Source: CALOBA01 sp942491465
GTDB lineage: Bacteria; Pseudomonadota; Gammaproteobacteria; Chromatiales; Chromatiaceae
Assembly: GCA_942491465.1 (NCBI GenBank)
Contig: CALOBA010000055.1
Location: 1-15,075 of the forward strand
DNA: 15,075 bases
Direction of reading: 5' to 3'
Shown: in pieces, positions 1 through 8,056 of the stretch
Layout: each line of letters starts with the position of its first letter
Numbering within the stretch: the stretch's first letter is position 1
The notes under the pieces: model-generated
Seen by the model: the letters and a program-made list of their open reading frames with translations, nothing else
What the model was told of the DNA's origin: nothing
The model's database searches: none
Program-made: the position numbers and the translations under genes

Positions 1-871
1 CAACACCTACCTGGCGGATCACTTGCGGTCCTTCCCGGACGAGCTGCTCGCGACCTTCGCGGGAACCGCCCTCGGAAACGACACGGCCATCGGTGCCGTG
101 CTGGACCGGATCGGCGACCAAGCCATGACCGGCATCAGCGCCATCTGGTCCGCCGGCGGCTTCACCGACCCAGGTCCGAGCCTGTTCGCCGCGGTGCTGT
201 TCGTGATCTTCCTGATCTTCGGCGTGGCCGCGGTCATCGCCCTGGCCACGGCCAAGATCGGCCTGTCCCTGGTGGTCGCCGTGGGTCCGCTGATGATCCT
301 GGGTCTGCTGTTCCAGTCGACCCGCGAGTATTTCACCAAGTGGCTGAGCTACGGCATCCAGTTCGCCTTCCTGGCCATGTTCGTCGGCGGCATCGCCGGC
401 ATGGCCGATGCCATCGTCGACACCTACATCGACGCCCTCGATGACTCCTCGGAGAACGTCGACCTGGTCGCCCTGATGGCGCCGGCGCTGATGCTGCTCC
501 TGCTGGCGAAGATCTTCGCCGAGCTGCCGAACATGGCCTCGAGCCTGTCCGGTGGCATTGGGCTGTCCATCGGCAACACCGCCTGGCGCGGCATCCAGGG
601 GGCGATGCACCAGGCCGGCGGCAAGCACATCGATGCCTGGCGCGATGCGGCGCGCTGGCGTCGCGTGCGCGGGGCCGAGGCCCTGCACGAGCGCATGGTG
701 GCGACCCGCAAGGCGGCCGTTGACCGGCTGGTGAACGGGGCGCCGAAGGTGTCCCGTGCAGAGAGCAACCGCACCGCTTCCCCTTCCGGCGCCGTCGGCG
801 CCAACCCGGACCTCGACCGCGAGGCCCGCGACCACGTGGAGGCACGTCGTCGTCGGCGTGCCGGAGGATGA
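1..871 (+). CDS. virB6: VirB6/TrbL-family inner-membrane T4SS protein, 5' end missing
   Basis: The frame is open from base 2 with no stop, so the gene starts before the window. The visible 289 residues are the C-terminal part. VirB6 is the polytopic inner-membrane subunit of P-type T4SS that helps form the DNA channel. Hydrophobic stretches are visible near bases 180-270 (LFAAVLFVIFLIFGVAAVIA), 270-320, 360-415 and 475-520. They are followed by a charged, Arg-rich cytoplasmic tail (about bases 600-868). The stop overlaps the Shine-Dalgarno region of the next gene by one base, and gene order (virB7-8-9-10-11-D4 follow) supports the call. An internal TTG at 23 is only an apparent start. The family call rests on topology and context, since VirB6 is poorly conserved. 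Confidence 0.85.
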   Translation, partial: NTYLADHLRSFPDELLATFAGTALGNDTAIGAVLDRIGDQAMTGISAIWSAGGFTDPGPSLFAAVLFVIFLIFGVAAVIALATAKIGLSLVVAVGPLMILGLLFQSTREYFTKWLSYGIQFAFLAMFVGGIAGMADAIVDTYIDALDDSSENVDLVALMAPALMLLLLAKIFAELPNMASSLSGGIGLSIGNTAWRGIQGAMHQAGGKHIDAWRDAARWRRVRGAEALHERMVATRKAAVDRLVNGAPKVSRAESNRTASPSGAVGANPDLDREARDHVEARRRRRAGG

Positions 872-872
872 C

Positions 873-1052
873 ATGCCCTACCCGAAGCTTCTCCTGATGG
901 CCTTGCTCGTTCCCTTGCTTGGCGCCTGCTCGACCGTGCCCAAGGCGCCGACGTGCAACGAGTCGGCCTATCGAACCTTGAACCCCGCCCACTATGACCC
1001 GGTGAAAGAGAGTACCCGCGCCGATGTCCCGTTCTTCTTCCCCAATGCCTGA
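873..1052 (+). CDS. virB7: VirB7-like small outer-membrane lipoprotein
   Basis: This 59-residue protein has a basic N-terminus, a hydrophobic stretch and a lipobox LGAC with Cys19 as the lipidation site, followed by a short polar mature part rich in Pro and Phe at its end. VirB7 is the small lipoprotein that anchors VirB9 in the outer-membrane core complex. The start is fixed by GGAGG at 863-867, five bases before the ATG. The gene sits one base after virB6 and overlaps virB8 in the virB7 position. Sequence is too short and variable to prove the family, so the symbol rests on lipobox, size and synteny. Confidence 0.65.
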   Translation: MPYPKLLLMALLVPLLGACSTVPKAPTCNESAYRTLNPAHYDPVKESTRADVPFFFPNA

Positions 1053-1734
1053 TCAGTCTGCATCGAGAGCGCCAGGCGCGAAGGCGATGGAACGCTTTCT
1101 CGACTGGGACTATGACGCCAACGAGTCGGCCCGCCGGCAGGCGCGCGTTGCCTGGGCGGTCGCGGCCCTGTGCCTGCTTCTGGCGCTTGCGAGTGTCGTC
1201 GCGGTCGCCGCGCTAGCGCCGCTGAAGACCGTCGAGCCCGTGTTTGTGCGGGTCGACTCGGCAACCGGCGCCGTCGACGTGTTGCACAACATCGACGAGG
1301 AGGTCGGCATCGGTCGCCAGGACCTGCTCGACAAGGGCTATCTGGCCCGCTATGTCCGGGCGCGCGAGGGCTACTTCTTCCCGACGGTCCAGGACCAGTA
1401 CCGCCGCGTGATGCTGATGTCCGTCGGCGATGCCCGCGCGTCTTACGTGCAGGCGTTCACCAAAGACAACCCCGACGCCCCGGTGAACCTGTACCAGGAC
1501 GACAAGACCGTCGAGATCGCCATCAAGTCCATCAGCTTCCTGAAGCAGGGGCTGGCCCAGGTCCGCTATGTCGCGGCACTCGGCGACGGCGAGGAGACCC
1601 GCCGCCAGCACTGGATCTCCACCATCGCCTACGAGTACGAGCCCGACGCCAGCATCCCGCTCTCGGTGCTGGCCGACAACGCCCTGGGCTTCGCCGTCAC
1701 CGACTACCACGCCGAGCCGGAGGATGCCCAATGA
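1024..1734 (+). CDS. virB8: VirB8 inner-membrane assembly factor
   Basis: The protein has a short cytoplasmic N-terminus, one membrane segment (about residues 43-65) and a periplasmic NTF2-like domain. VirB8 nucleates assembly of the T4SS inner-membrane platform and contacts VirB9 and VirB10. Typical landmarks are ERFLDWDYDANESARRQ before the membrane segment and the periplasmic motifs REGYFFPTVQDQYRRV and ISTIAYEY. The start is uncertain. ATG 1024 gives 236 residues and has only a weak purine stretch upstream (1004-1012). ATG 1045 overlaps the virB7 stop, and ATG 1087 starts directly at the conserved segment. Its stop overlaps the virB9 start as ATGA. Confidence 0.9.
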   Translation: MSRSSSPMPDQSASRAPGAKAMERFLDWDYDANESARRQARVAWAVAALCLLLALASVVAVAALAPLKTVEPVFVRVDSATGAVDVLHNIDEEVGIGRQDLLDKGYLARYVRAREGYFFPTVQDQYRRVMLMSVGDARASYVQAFTKDNPDAPVNLYQDDKTVEIAIKSISFLKQGLAQVRYVAALGDGEETRRQHWISTIAYEYEPDASIPLSVLADNALGFAVTDYHAEPEDAQ

Positions 1735-2543
1735 GCCGGATGTCACTCCTTTATCGATGGGCGGTCTCGATGACGCTGGCCGGGTTCGCCCTGGCCCTGC
1801 TCGTGCCGGCCGCTTGCATGGCCGCGACCTATCCGAAGGCCTCCGGCGTCGACGGGCGCCTGCGCTACACCAGCTACAACCCGGATCAGGTCTACAACCT
1901 CCAGGCCGCCATCGGCCGGGCCTTGTTCATCCAGTTCGCCGACGGCGAGGAGATGGAGAAGTTCTACACCGGCGACTCGGAGGCCTGGGAGGTCGGCAAG
2001 CACGCGAACATGATCGCCATCAAGCCGACCGCGGAGGTCCCGGACACCAACCTGATCGTCAGCACCTCGGCGGGGCGGGTCTACACCTTCGACCTGAGCC
2101 TGAACGACCGGGCGCCGATGTACGGCATCCGCTTCTCCTACCCGAACGAGCGGCGCCGGGCATCGGAGACGGCCCGCGCCAAGCAGGACCTCTCCGCGTC
2201 CCTGGACCCACATGCCCAGACCCGGAAGAACTATCGCTATGCCGGCGCCGGCTCGCGCGACGTGCAGCCGGCAGAGATCTTCGACAACGGCTCGCACACC
2301 TTCATGCGCTTCCCGGAGAACATGACCTTCCCGTCGGTGTTCGCGATCGGTCCCGACGGCGGCGAGACCCTGGTCAACAAGACCGTGCGCGACAACTGGC
2401 TGATCCTGCCAAGCGTCGGGCGCCAGTGGCGGTTGCGTTCCGGCCAGGCGGTGATGTGCGTGCGCAATGACGCCTTCGCACCGTCCGGCATCGACAACCC
2501 CGGCGAGACCACGAGCCCCGTCATCGAGAGGGCGGCGCGATGA
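1731..2543 (+). CDS. virB9: VirB9 outer-membrane core component
   Basis: This 270-residue protein carries an N-terminal signal peptide, with cleavage probably after about residue 31 (ACMA). It has the VirB9 N-terminal beta domain (GRLRYTSYNPDQVYNL) and the C-terminal domain (NYRYAG, FDNGSHTFMRFP, FAIGPDGGETLVN) that pairs with VirB7. VirB9 forms the outer ring of the core complex with VirB7 and VirB10. The start is well supported: GGAGG at 1719-1723 lies seven bases before an ATG that overlaps the virB8 stop. Length is normal for the family and the frame is intact. Confidence 0.93.
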   Translation: MSRMSLLYRWAVSMTLAGFALALLVPAACMAATYPKASGVDGRLRYTSYNPDQVYNLQAAIGRALFIQFADGEEMEKFYTGDSEAWEVGKHANMIAIKPTAEVPDTNLIVSTSAGRVYTFDLSLNDRAPMYGIRFSYPNERRRASETARAKQDLSASLDPHAQTRKNYRYAGAGSRDVQPAEIFDNGSHTFMRFPENMTFPSVFAIGPDGGETLVNKTVRDNWLILPSVGRQWRLRSGQAVMCVRNDAFAPSGIDNPGETTSPVIERAAR

Positions 2544-3703
2544 GCAGCATGGATGCGACCCAAGACGGCGGCTTCGAGCAGATCGTCGAGCGCGGCGATG
2601 TGCCCATCGCCCGTGCCGCGAGCCCGTTATGGAAGTGGGCCTTCATCGGGACCATGGTCACCCTGGGCGCCGGGGCTCTGGCCGCGGTGATCTATGCCGA
2701 GCTGTCCGATCCGGCTCCGGTCGAGGAGGGTGAAGAGCGCCGGTCGCGCCTGCGTTTCAACGTCGGCGACTACGAGGTCCCCGCCTTCGCGCCGCCGACA
2801 CCGGAGCCGGAACCGGTTCGTGTCGAGGTCCCGGAGCCACCTGGGATGCCCTATGTGCCGGAACTCCCGCCACCGGAGCCGCGCGGCGGGTATCCGATGC
2901 CGGAGCTGCCGCCGCCAATCCCGCTTGAGCCGGCGCCGACGGTCGAACCCACCGAGACTCCCGAGGAGATCGCGCGCAAGCGGCGTCTGGCCGCACCGCT
3001 TGGTGGTAGCGGCGGATCAGTCAGTTCGGTTGGCAGCGAGGCAGGGGAGGGCGCCGAACGCAACGGCGGAGGCCTCGACCTGTCGGTGACCCGCGCGGCA
3101 ACCGCGACGGCCCGACGGCTGTCGGACATGACCTTCCTGCTGCCCAAGGGGACCTACATCGGCTGCATCCTGGACACGGCCATCCAGAGCGACCAGGCCG
3201 GCATGGTCGGCTGCACCCTGCCGCGGGATGTCTACGGCGCCGATGGGACCGTGGTCCTGTTGGATCGCGGCTCCCAGGTGTTGGGCGAGTATCGCAGCGC
3301 GACCCTGAGCTACGGCAAGCGCCGCATCTTCGTGGTCTGGGATCGGGTCCGCACGCCCGAGGGCGTGATCGTGGACATCGCCTCGCCCGGTACCGGACCG
3401 CTGGGCCGGGCCGGCATGGGCGGGAAGGTCGACAACCACTATTGGGAACGGGTCGGTATCCCGGTGCTGATGTCGGCGGTGTCCTTCGGCGTGCAGTCCT
3501 ATGCCCGCGAGCAACTCACCAGCGACCAGTCCAGCTTCATCGAGAGCACCACCACCGACAGCCTGTCCACGGTCCTGGCGGAGTTCGCCAAGATCAAACC
3601 GACCCTGCACAAGAACCAGGGCGACCCGATCAACATCCTGGTGGCGCGCGACGTGGACCTTTCGCCGGTCTATCAACTGCGGAGGCGGAACGATGGCCGC
3701 TGA
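2540..3703 (+). CDS. virB10: VirB10/TrbI core-complex protein
   Basis: This 387-residue protein spans both membranes. It has a cytoplasmic N-terminus, one membrane segment at about residues 31-53, a proline-rich periplasmic stretch (about 79-137) and the TrbI/VirB10 C-terminal domain (about 195-380). Conserved C-terminal motifs are KGTYIGCILDTAI, GDRG-like LDRGSQVLGEY and the antenna-region GRAGMGGKVDNHYWERVG. VirB10 senses ATP use by VirD4/VirB11 and gates the outer pore. The ATG overlaps the virB9 stop (ATGA), and its own stop overlaps virB11 by 11 bases, so expression is likely coupled. The frame is intact. Confidence 0.95.
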   Translation: MSSMDATQDGGFEQIVERGDVPIARAASPLWKWAFIGTMVTLGAGALAAVIYAELSDPAPVEEGEERRSRLRFNVGDYEVPAFAPPTPEPEPVRVEVPEPPGMPYVPELPPPEPRGGYPMPELPPPIPLEPAPTVEPTETPEEIARKRRLAAPLGGSGGSVSSVGSEAGEGAERNGGGLDLSVTRAATATARRLSDMTFLLPKGTYIGCILDTAIQSDQAGMVGCTLPRDVYGADGTVVLLDRGSQVLGEYRSATLSYGKRRIFVVWDRVRTPEGVIVDIASPGTGPLGRAGMGGKVDNHYWERVGIPVLMSAVSFGVQSYAREQLTSDQSSFIESTTTDSLSTVLAEFAKIKPTLHKNQGDPINILVARDVDLSPVYQLRRRNDGR

Positions 3704-4798
3704 TACGGCTCGCCATCTGCTCCACGACATCCTCGGGCCGATCCGCCCAATCTTGGCACGTGAGGATGTCACGGACCTGTGCATCAACGGGCCTGGACTC
3801 CTGTTCGTGGAGGGTGCCCACGGCTGGGAGCGCATCCCGGCGGACAACCTCACCGGGACCTGGCTGAACGGCTTTGCCAAGGCGGTGGCGAGCTACATGT
3901 CCGCGAGCATCAGCGAGCGCTCGCCGATCCTGAGCGGGCATCTGCCGACCGGCGAGCGGATTCAGATCGTCCTGCCGCCCGCGGCCGAGGAGCCGTCGAT
4001 CACGATTCGCCGGCCGAGTCATGTGACCTTCAACCTGGATGAGCTGGCGGAGAAGGGGGCGTTTGATCTGGTTGCTCCGGCGCTGGAGCGGGAAGAGGGC
4101 GGTAGGAAAAGAAGGAGCAGGGCAGGGCGGTTCGGCCGTTCCGGTCGAGACAGTTGGCCATCGTGAATCGGTCCGGTCCCGCTTGGCGGGCTGGTCCGTC
4201 GAGGACCAGGCCAGCGTGCTCGGCATTCTGCGCGAGATCGTCGCCCATCGACTGAACGTCATCGTCTCCGGCGCCACGGGCTCGGGCAAGACGACCCTGT
4301 CCAAGGCCATGATCGCCGAGATCCCCCTCGACGAGCGGCTGATCGCCATCGAGGACGCGAAGGAACTGCAGTTTCCGCATGCGAACACGGTGCGGCTGTT
4401 CTTCAGCCGGGACGGGGCAGGGGTCTCGCCGGTGACGGTGAAGGACCTGCTGGTGTCCTGCCTGCGCATGAAGCCGGACCGGATCATGCTCGCGGAGCTG
4501 CGCGACGACGAGACCTATTTCTATCTGCGCAATGTCGGCTCCGGGCATCCGGGGTCGATCACGACCATCCACGCCAACAGCGCCGCGGCGGCCGTCGAGC
4601 AGCTGATGCTGATGGTGCGCCAGTCCAGCGCCGGCGCCGGGCTGACGCGCGAGGACATCCGCGGGCTGGTGTTCAACCTGGTCGACGTGATCATCCAGAT
4701 GGAGCGCAAGCGGGTCACGGAGATCCGGTTTCTGCCGGAGATCTCCCTCCGCGCACAGTGCCAGTGCTGCATTCGATCAGGAGCGGCGTCCGTGCTGA
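3693..4798 (+). pseudogene. virB11: VirB11 secretion ATPase, frameshifted
   Basis: VirB11 is the hexameric cytoplasmic ATPase that powers pilus assembly and switches substrate transfer. GGAGG at 3681-3685 fixes the start at ATG 3693. The N-terminal domain runs in one frame (TDLCINGPGLLFVE, SGHLPTGERIQIVLPP, SITIRRPS) to a stop at 4166. The C-terminal RecA-like domain runs in another frame (+1) with Walker A GATGSGKTT, Asp box IAIEDAKEL, Walker B DRIMLAELR and His box GHPGSITTIHAN. The frames overlap at 4039-4166, so the shift lies there, in a purine-rich linker. A second shift near 4740 is possible: the frame then in use runs straight into virD4, while the third frame ends at TGA 4796-4798, overlapping the virD4 start. 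All catalytic motifs remain, so recent decay or base-call error are both possible. Confidence 0.9.
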
Positions 4799-6711
4799 AG
4801 CGTCCGACCACGGCCATCAAGTGGGTCATCGCCTTGTCGATCCCGCTGGGGCTGGCGTCCTTCCTGCCCGCGGCCTCTTGGGTCTACGCGGAGCTATGTG
4901 ACTACAAATTTATGGTCCTGGTCTGGCTGTCCGGGCTTCAGCATGGGCTGCAGCCGGACAACCTGCTGCTGGCCGGGCTCGCGGGCGGGGCCTCGGCCAT
5001 CGGGATTCCGGCCTTCGTCGCCTTCGCGCTGCTGCCGCCGAAACCGCTGCATGGCTCGGCACGGCTGGCGCGGCCGGGGGAGATCGCGAAGGCCAAGCTC
5101 TACAAGGCCGGGCCCATTCGATCCTGCTGGGCCGGCATCGCGGCAAGCTGCTGGCCTTCAACGGCGACCTGCATCCCTTCCTCGCCGCGGCGACCGGTAC
5201 CGGCAAGGGTGTCGGCTTCGTGGTGCCGAACCTGCTGCACTGGCAGGGCTCGGCCATCGTGCTGGACATCAAGGGGGAGAACTACAGCCTGACCTCCGGG
5301 TACCGGGGCAGGGTGCTCGGGCAGCGGGTCTTCCGCTTCGATCCGCTGGAGGAGCGGGGCCGGACCCACGGCTTCAACGTGCTGGACTACGTGCGCGGTG
5401 GGGACCTGCGGGTCACCGATGTGCAGACGGTCGCGGCGATCCTGGTCCCGAACGAGAGCCACGATCCCTACTGGGACAACGTCGCCCGGGATCTTGCTGA
5501 TCGGCCTGACCCTGCTGGTGCTGGAGGCCGGGCCCGCCATGGGCTGGCCGGTGACCATCGGGCAGGTGCATCGGCTGCTGCGCTCGGAGGAGGAGAGCGG
5601 GGAGTATCTCCAGGCGCTGCTCGAGGAGCTGGCGGGGCGGGGCATCGAGGTCTCCAGCCTCTGCAAGCGCTATGTGCTGAGCTTCTGCAACGAGCCGGAG
5701 AAGCCCCGCGGCTCGATCAAGTCGGCCCTGGCCACCAAGCTGACCCTGTGGGCGAACCCGCTGATCGACCGGGCCACGTCCCACAGCGACTTCGATCTGC
5801 GCCGGTTCCGGCGCGAGCCCCAGTCGCTCTATATCGCCATCGCCCCGGACGACCTGCAACGCCTGGCGCCGCTGGTGCGGCTGCTGATCGAGTTCTTCCT
5901 CTCCAGCAACACCAAGGCCGGGGAGACGCCGGCGGATGATCCGGGGCTCTCGGTCCCGGTGCTGATGCTGCTCGATGAGTTCCTGAGCCTGGGCCGCGTC
6001 GACAAGCTGGTCCATGCGCTGAGCTACGTCCGCGGCTGGGGCATCCGCATCGCCACGGTGATCCAGTCCGAGGCCCAGCTCCAGGCGGTCTACGGCCGCG
6101 AGCTGGCGGAGGCCTTCATCGACAACCATCGCGCGCGGGTCTACTACCGCCCGCCGGTGCATCGGCGGGACCTGGCCGAGGCGATCTCCAAGATCGTCGG
6201 GCAGAAGACCGTCAACCAGGCGAGCTTCAGCTACGGGGACGGGAGGCGGTCGAAGCAGGTCTCCAAGACCGGACAGGCGATCCTGGATGCCGATGAGATC
6301 GCGAACCTCAACGACGACGAGACCATCGTCCTGGTCGAGGGCGTTCGGCCGTTGGTGGGGCAGAAGCTCCGCTACTACCGGGACAAGACCTTCAAGCGGC
6401 GGCAGCTCGACGCGCTGCCGTTGCCGGCGCCGCTGGACATCGAGCTCCAGGATGCGCCGAGGGTGACGATCCGGCGCGAGGACGAGGCGGGGGAGGGCGC
6501 CGACAACACGGTCGAGCCCGCCGACTCACCCGAGCAAGCCCAACCGAACCGCTACACATCCGCCGGCGAGGTCCGCACGGCCATCGACGAGATCCCGGTC
6601 CCCAGGGGCCAGCCCTCGCCCGAGGAGCTGGAGCAGATGGCCGAGGCCCTCGCCGAGATCACCTACTACGCCGACCCCGAGGCCCTGGCGGCATTCGCCG
6701 AGGCGGCCTGA
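4792..6711 (+). pseudogene. virD4: VirD4/TraG type IV coupling protein, two frameshifts
   Basis: VirD4 is the inner-membrane ATPase that recruits the relaxosome and feeds DNA to the T4SS. The start is GTG 4792 behind AGGAG (4779-4783). Two membrane segments lie at about 4815-4880 and 4910-5030. Walker A (ATGTGKGVGFVVPN, near 5190) and Walker B (LMLLDEFLSLGR, near 5965) are both present, and the tail is acidic. The open frame changes near 5113-5121 (best explained by one missing base) and back near 5488-5490 (one extra G in a GGG run: DNVAR then ILLIGLTLL). The shifts compensate each other, so the segment between them, which includes Walker A, lies in a different frame from both flanks. Without the shifts it would be about 640 residues, normal for the family. 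Confidence 0.92.
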
Positions 6712-6738
6712 TCAGTTTCTTTCTTGAAGGAGTCAGAC

Positions 6739-7362
6739 ATGAATCGAACCCCCATCGCCCTTGCCCTGTCCGCGAGCCTGCTCGGCGCCGGGCTGGGCGC
6801 ATCCAGTCCAGCACAAGCCCTGTCCGGCGACCAGGAATCCGCCTGCGGCGCGATCCTGTGCCTGGTCGGCGGCTCCGGTGTCGCCGAGTGCGCGCCCTAC
6901 CTGGCCCGCTACTTCGCGATCACGGCGCCGAATCCGACGGAGCTGTTCGACCGCCGGCTCGACTTCCTGAACCTGTGCCCCGCAAGTGATCTGCCAGGCG
7001 ACGTGCGTCCGCTGATCGCCCGCTACGGCGCGACCTGCCAGCCGGCCACCCTGGTCAACTGGCTCAACGCCCAGATCCGCTCCTGCGAGATCCGCGACTG
7101 GGACGACTCGGACGACTGCCAGCCGACCGGGAACGAGTGGCGCATGTGCGCGCCGTTCTTCGATCACGGCTACACGACCTACGAGGCGCCAACGCTCCAC
7201 GAACAGTGTCGCGAGGAGCGCGACGGGGACGGGTATCTGGTGGAGACGTGCTCCTACACCTGGACCGAGGCCGGGGCGCCGGCTCCCTGCCGAGACATCA
7301 CCAGCCCGAACCGGTACTTGGCCTTTCAGGCCGAACAACCGCGTTTCGATCTGACCGACTGA
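6739..7362 (+). CDS. trbM: TrbM-family periplasmic conjugation protein
   Basis: This 207-residue protein has a signal peptide (cleavage after AQA, about residue 27) and a cysteine-rich mature domain. The TrbM hallmark is visible at the mature N-terminus: CGAILCLVGG, then ECAPYLARYF, then DFLNLCP. At least ten cysteines suggest disulfides in the periplasm. TrbM is a conserved accessory protein of IncP-like and many VirB-type transfer systems, but its exact role is not established. ATG 6739 is chosen because AAGGAG (6727-6732) lies six bases upstream. The in-frame TTG at 6724 lies before that site. It follows virD4 by 27 bases and probably belongs to the same transcript. Confidence 0.87.
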   Translation: MNRTPIALALSASLLGAGLGASSPAQALSGDQESACGAILCLVGGSGVAECAPYLARYFAITAPNPTELFDRRLDFLNLCPASDLPGDVRPLIARYGATCQPATLVNWLNAQIRSCEIRDWDDSDDCQPTGNEWRMCAPFFDHGYTTYEAPTLHEQCREERDGDGYLVETCSYTWTEAGAPAPCRDITSPNRYLAFQAEQPRFDLTD

Positions 7363-7373
7363 GGGCAACAAGC

Positions 7374-7626
7374 ATGGAAACCCTCATCAAAGGGCAAACC
7401 GACCGTGCGTCGGGATCGAAGGCCGTGGTCAACAAGGAGAGGGTGTCCGCGGCACTTCGAGAACTGGCCGACGAGCATCGCGGCATCCCGCGGTCGGACA
7501 CGGCACGCCTGCGCGAGGTTCTCGATGATGTCGAGGACGCGCTCTCCGCCGGGCGCCAGTCACAGCGCCGTGCTCGACACGCTTCACAATCAGGGCTTCT
7601 CCCTGACGCTCTCCAGCTTCCAGAGC
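7374..7626 (+). pseudogene. Small helical, probably DNA-binding protein, frameshifted and truncated
   Basis: An ATG at 7374, 11 bases after trbM, opens a frame with VNKERVSAALRELADE and LREVLDDVEDALSAG. It then turns into Arg/Gln-rich residues and stops at 7640. The neighbouring frame continues the expected pattern (ASHSAVLDTLHNQGFSLTLSSFQS). One extra C at about 7554 in GGGCGCC would explain the change. The combined sequence resembles short proteins of plasmids and mobile elements that end in a helix-turn-helix-like segment followed by ALYRIRK-type residues. Here the similarity stops at about 7626, where the DNA changes character. Function is inferred from general pattern only. Confidence 0.5.
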
Positions 7627-7862
7627 AGGACCTCGGTTAGATCATGGACGTTGTGCAGCATGATGACGTTCGCGACCAAGTCCATGTATTCGCCCCTCGC
7701 ATGGACATCGCCGCCCACGTCAATTACCGAACGGTAATTGACAAGATTTCGGCAACGGAAGGCCATTGAGCCCTCTGAGCGTGGACTGGCTTTGCGGTGC
7801 AGAAGACGTACTACAGGATCGGCGGGGTGTGGCCGCTCTATAAGAACGGAAAATAGTGCGTC
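7627..7862 (-). pseudogene. Possible C-terminal remnant of a Tn3-family transposase
   Basis: On the minus strand one frame is open from 7862 down to a stop at 7590. In it, HARGEYMDLVANVIMLHNVHDLTEVL resembles the conserved C-terminal segment of Tn3-family TnpA proteins (pattern like LxLVxNAIxLWNTxYL). The rest of the transposase is missing on both sides, so this would be a small relic. The minus-strand residues beyond 7627 overlap the plus-strand gene fragment and are probably chance. The match is by eye and short. The alternative is that the segment is non-coding. Confidence 0.35.
7721..7740. repeat. 20-bp palindrome, operator-like
   Basis: CAATTACCG and CGGTAATTG are perfect 9-bp inverted arms around two bases (AA). 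It is AT-rich compared with its surroundings. The shape fits a binding site for a dimeric repressor such as a TetR-family protein, but no such gene is next to it. It lies inside the possible transposase relic, so it may be coincidental. Confidence 0.6.
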
Positions 7863-7880
7863 CTAATCATGGTCGGTCAT

Positions 7881-7897
7881 GTCAGGCGTCGCCTGAC
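7881..7897. repeat. 17-bp palindrome
   Basis: GTCAGGCG and CGCCTGAC are perfect 8-bp inverted arms around one T. It lies 10 bases before the much longer palindrome at 7908. No gene is found here and its role is unknown. Confidence 0.65.
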
Positions 7898-7907
7898 TGT
7901 CCGTTGT

Positions 7908-7939
7908 CGACCCTTATGTCAAGCTTGACATAAGGGTCG
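7908..7939. repeat. 32-bp perfect palindrome without spacer
   Basis: The left arm CGACCCTTATGTCAAG is followed directly by its exact reverse complement, with the axis between 7923 and 7924. There is no loop and no T-run, so it is not a typical terminator. It could be two fused ends of a transposon, a recombinase core site or an operator. The arm starts with a GACCC/GGGTC block, as Tn3-type ends often do, and a possible Tn3 relic lies next to it. That link is only inference. Confidence 0.75.
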
Positions 7940-8034
7940 GGAGCTGTCGCTAAACGCCAGCCGGAGAACGTCAGCAAAGGCTCAGGAAGCGGACCTCCGC
8001 CGATCGGAAGCTGTGTTCGACGGCCTCGCAGGCG
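7940..8034. other. Non-coding flank left of the insertion sequence
   Basis: These 95 bases lie between the long palindrome and the left end of the IS. I see no coding frame, clear repeat, promoter or RNA gene. Together with 7627-7907 it forms a gene-free stretch of about 400 bases that holds only relics and palindromes. Confidence 0.4.
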
Positions 8035-8053
8035 CAGGGCCAGCGCATAAAAA
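8035..8053. repeat. Left terminal inverted repeat of the IS
   Basis: CAGGGCCAGCGCATAAAAA matches the opposite end at 17 of 19 positions. It lies just beyond the 3' end of the transposase gene, with three bases between it and the stop codon. Confidence 0.88.
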
Positions 8054-8056
8054 CCG

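Noticed and set aside
333..992. Long minus-strand frames opposite virB6 and the other T4SS genes
   Set aside because: They are Arg/Pro-rich frames typical of antisense reading in high-GC genes, with no motifs.
4104..4115. Programmed frameshift at the AGGAAAAGAAGG stretch in virB11
   Set aside because: The A-run is short, no clear slippery heptamer plus structure is visible, and other frameshifts nearby point to decay or errors.
7738..7743. TTGACA, perfect -35 hexamer
   Set aside because: No -10 element at 16-18 bases and no gene downstream.
7644..7769. Short plus-strand frame of 41 codons
   Set aside because: It is antisense to the possible transposase relic, has no ribosome-binding site and resembles nothing known.
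7779..7856. Plus-strand tail ending in TYYRIGGVWPLYKNGK before a TAG
   Set aside because: It looks protein-like but has no start and only 25 codons after an in-frame stop; I could not link it to a family.
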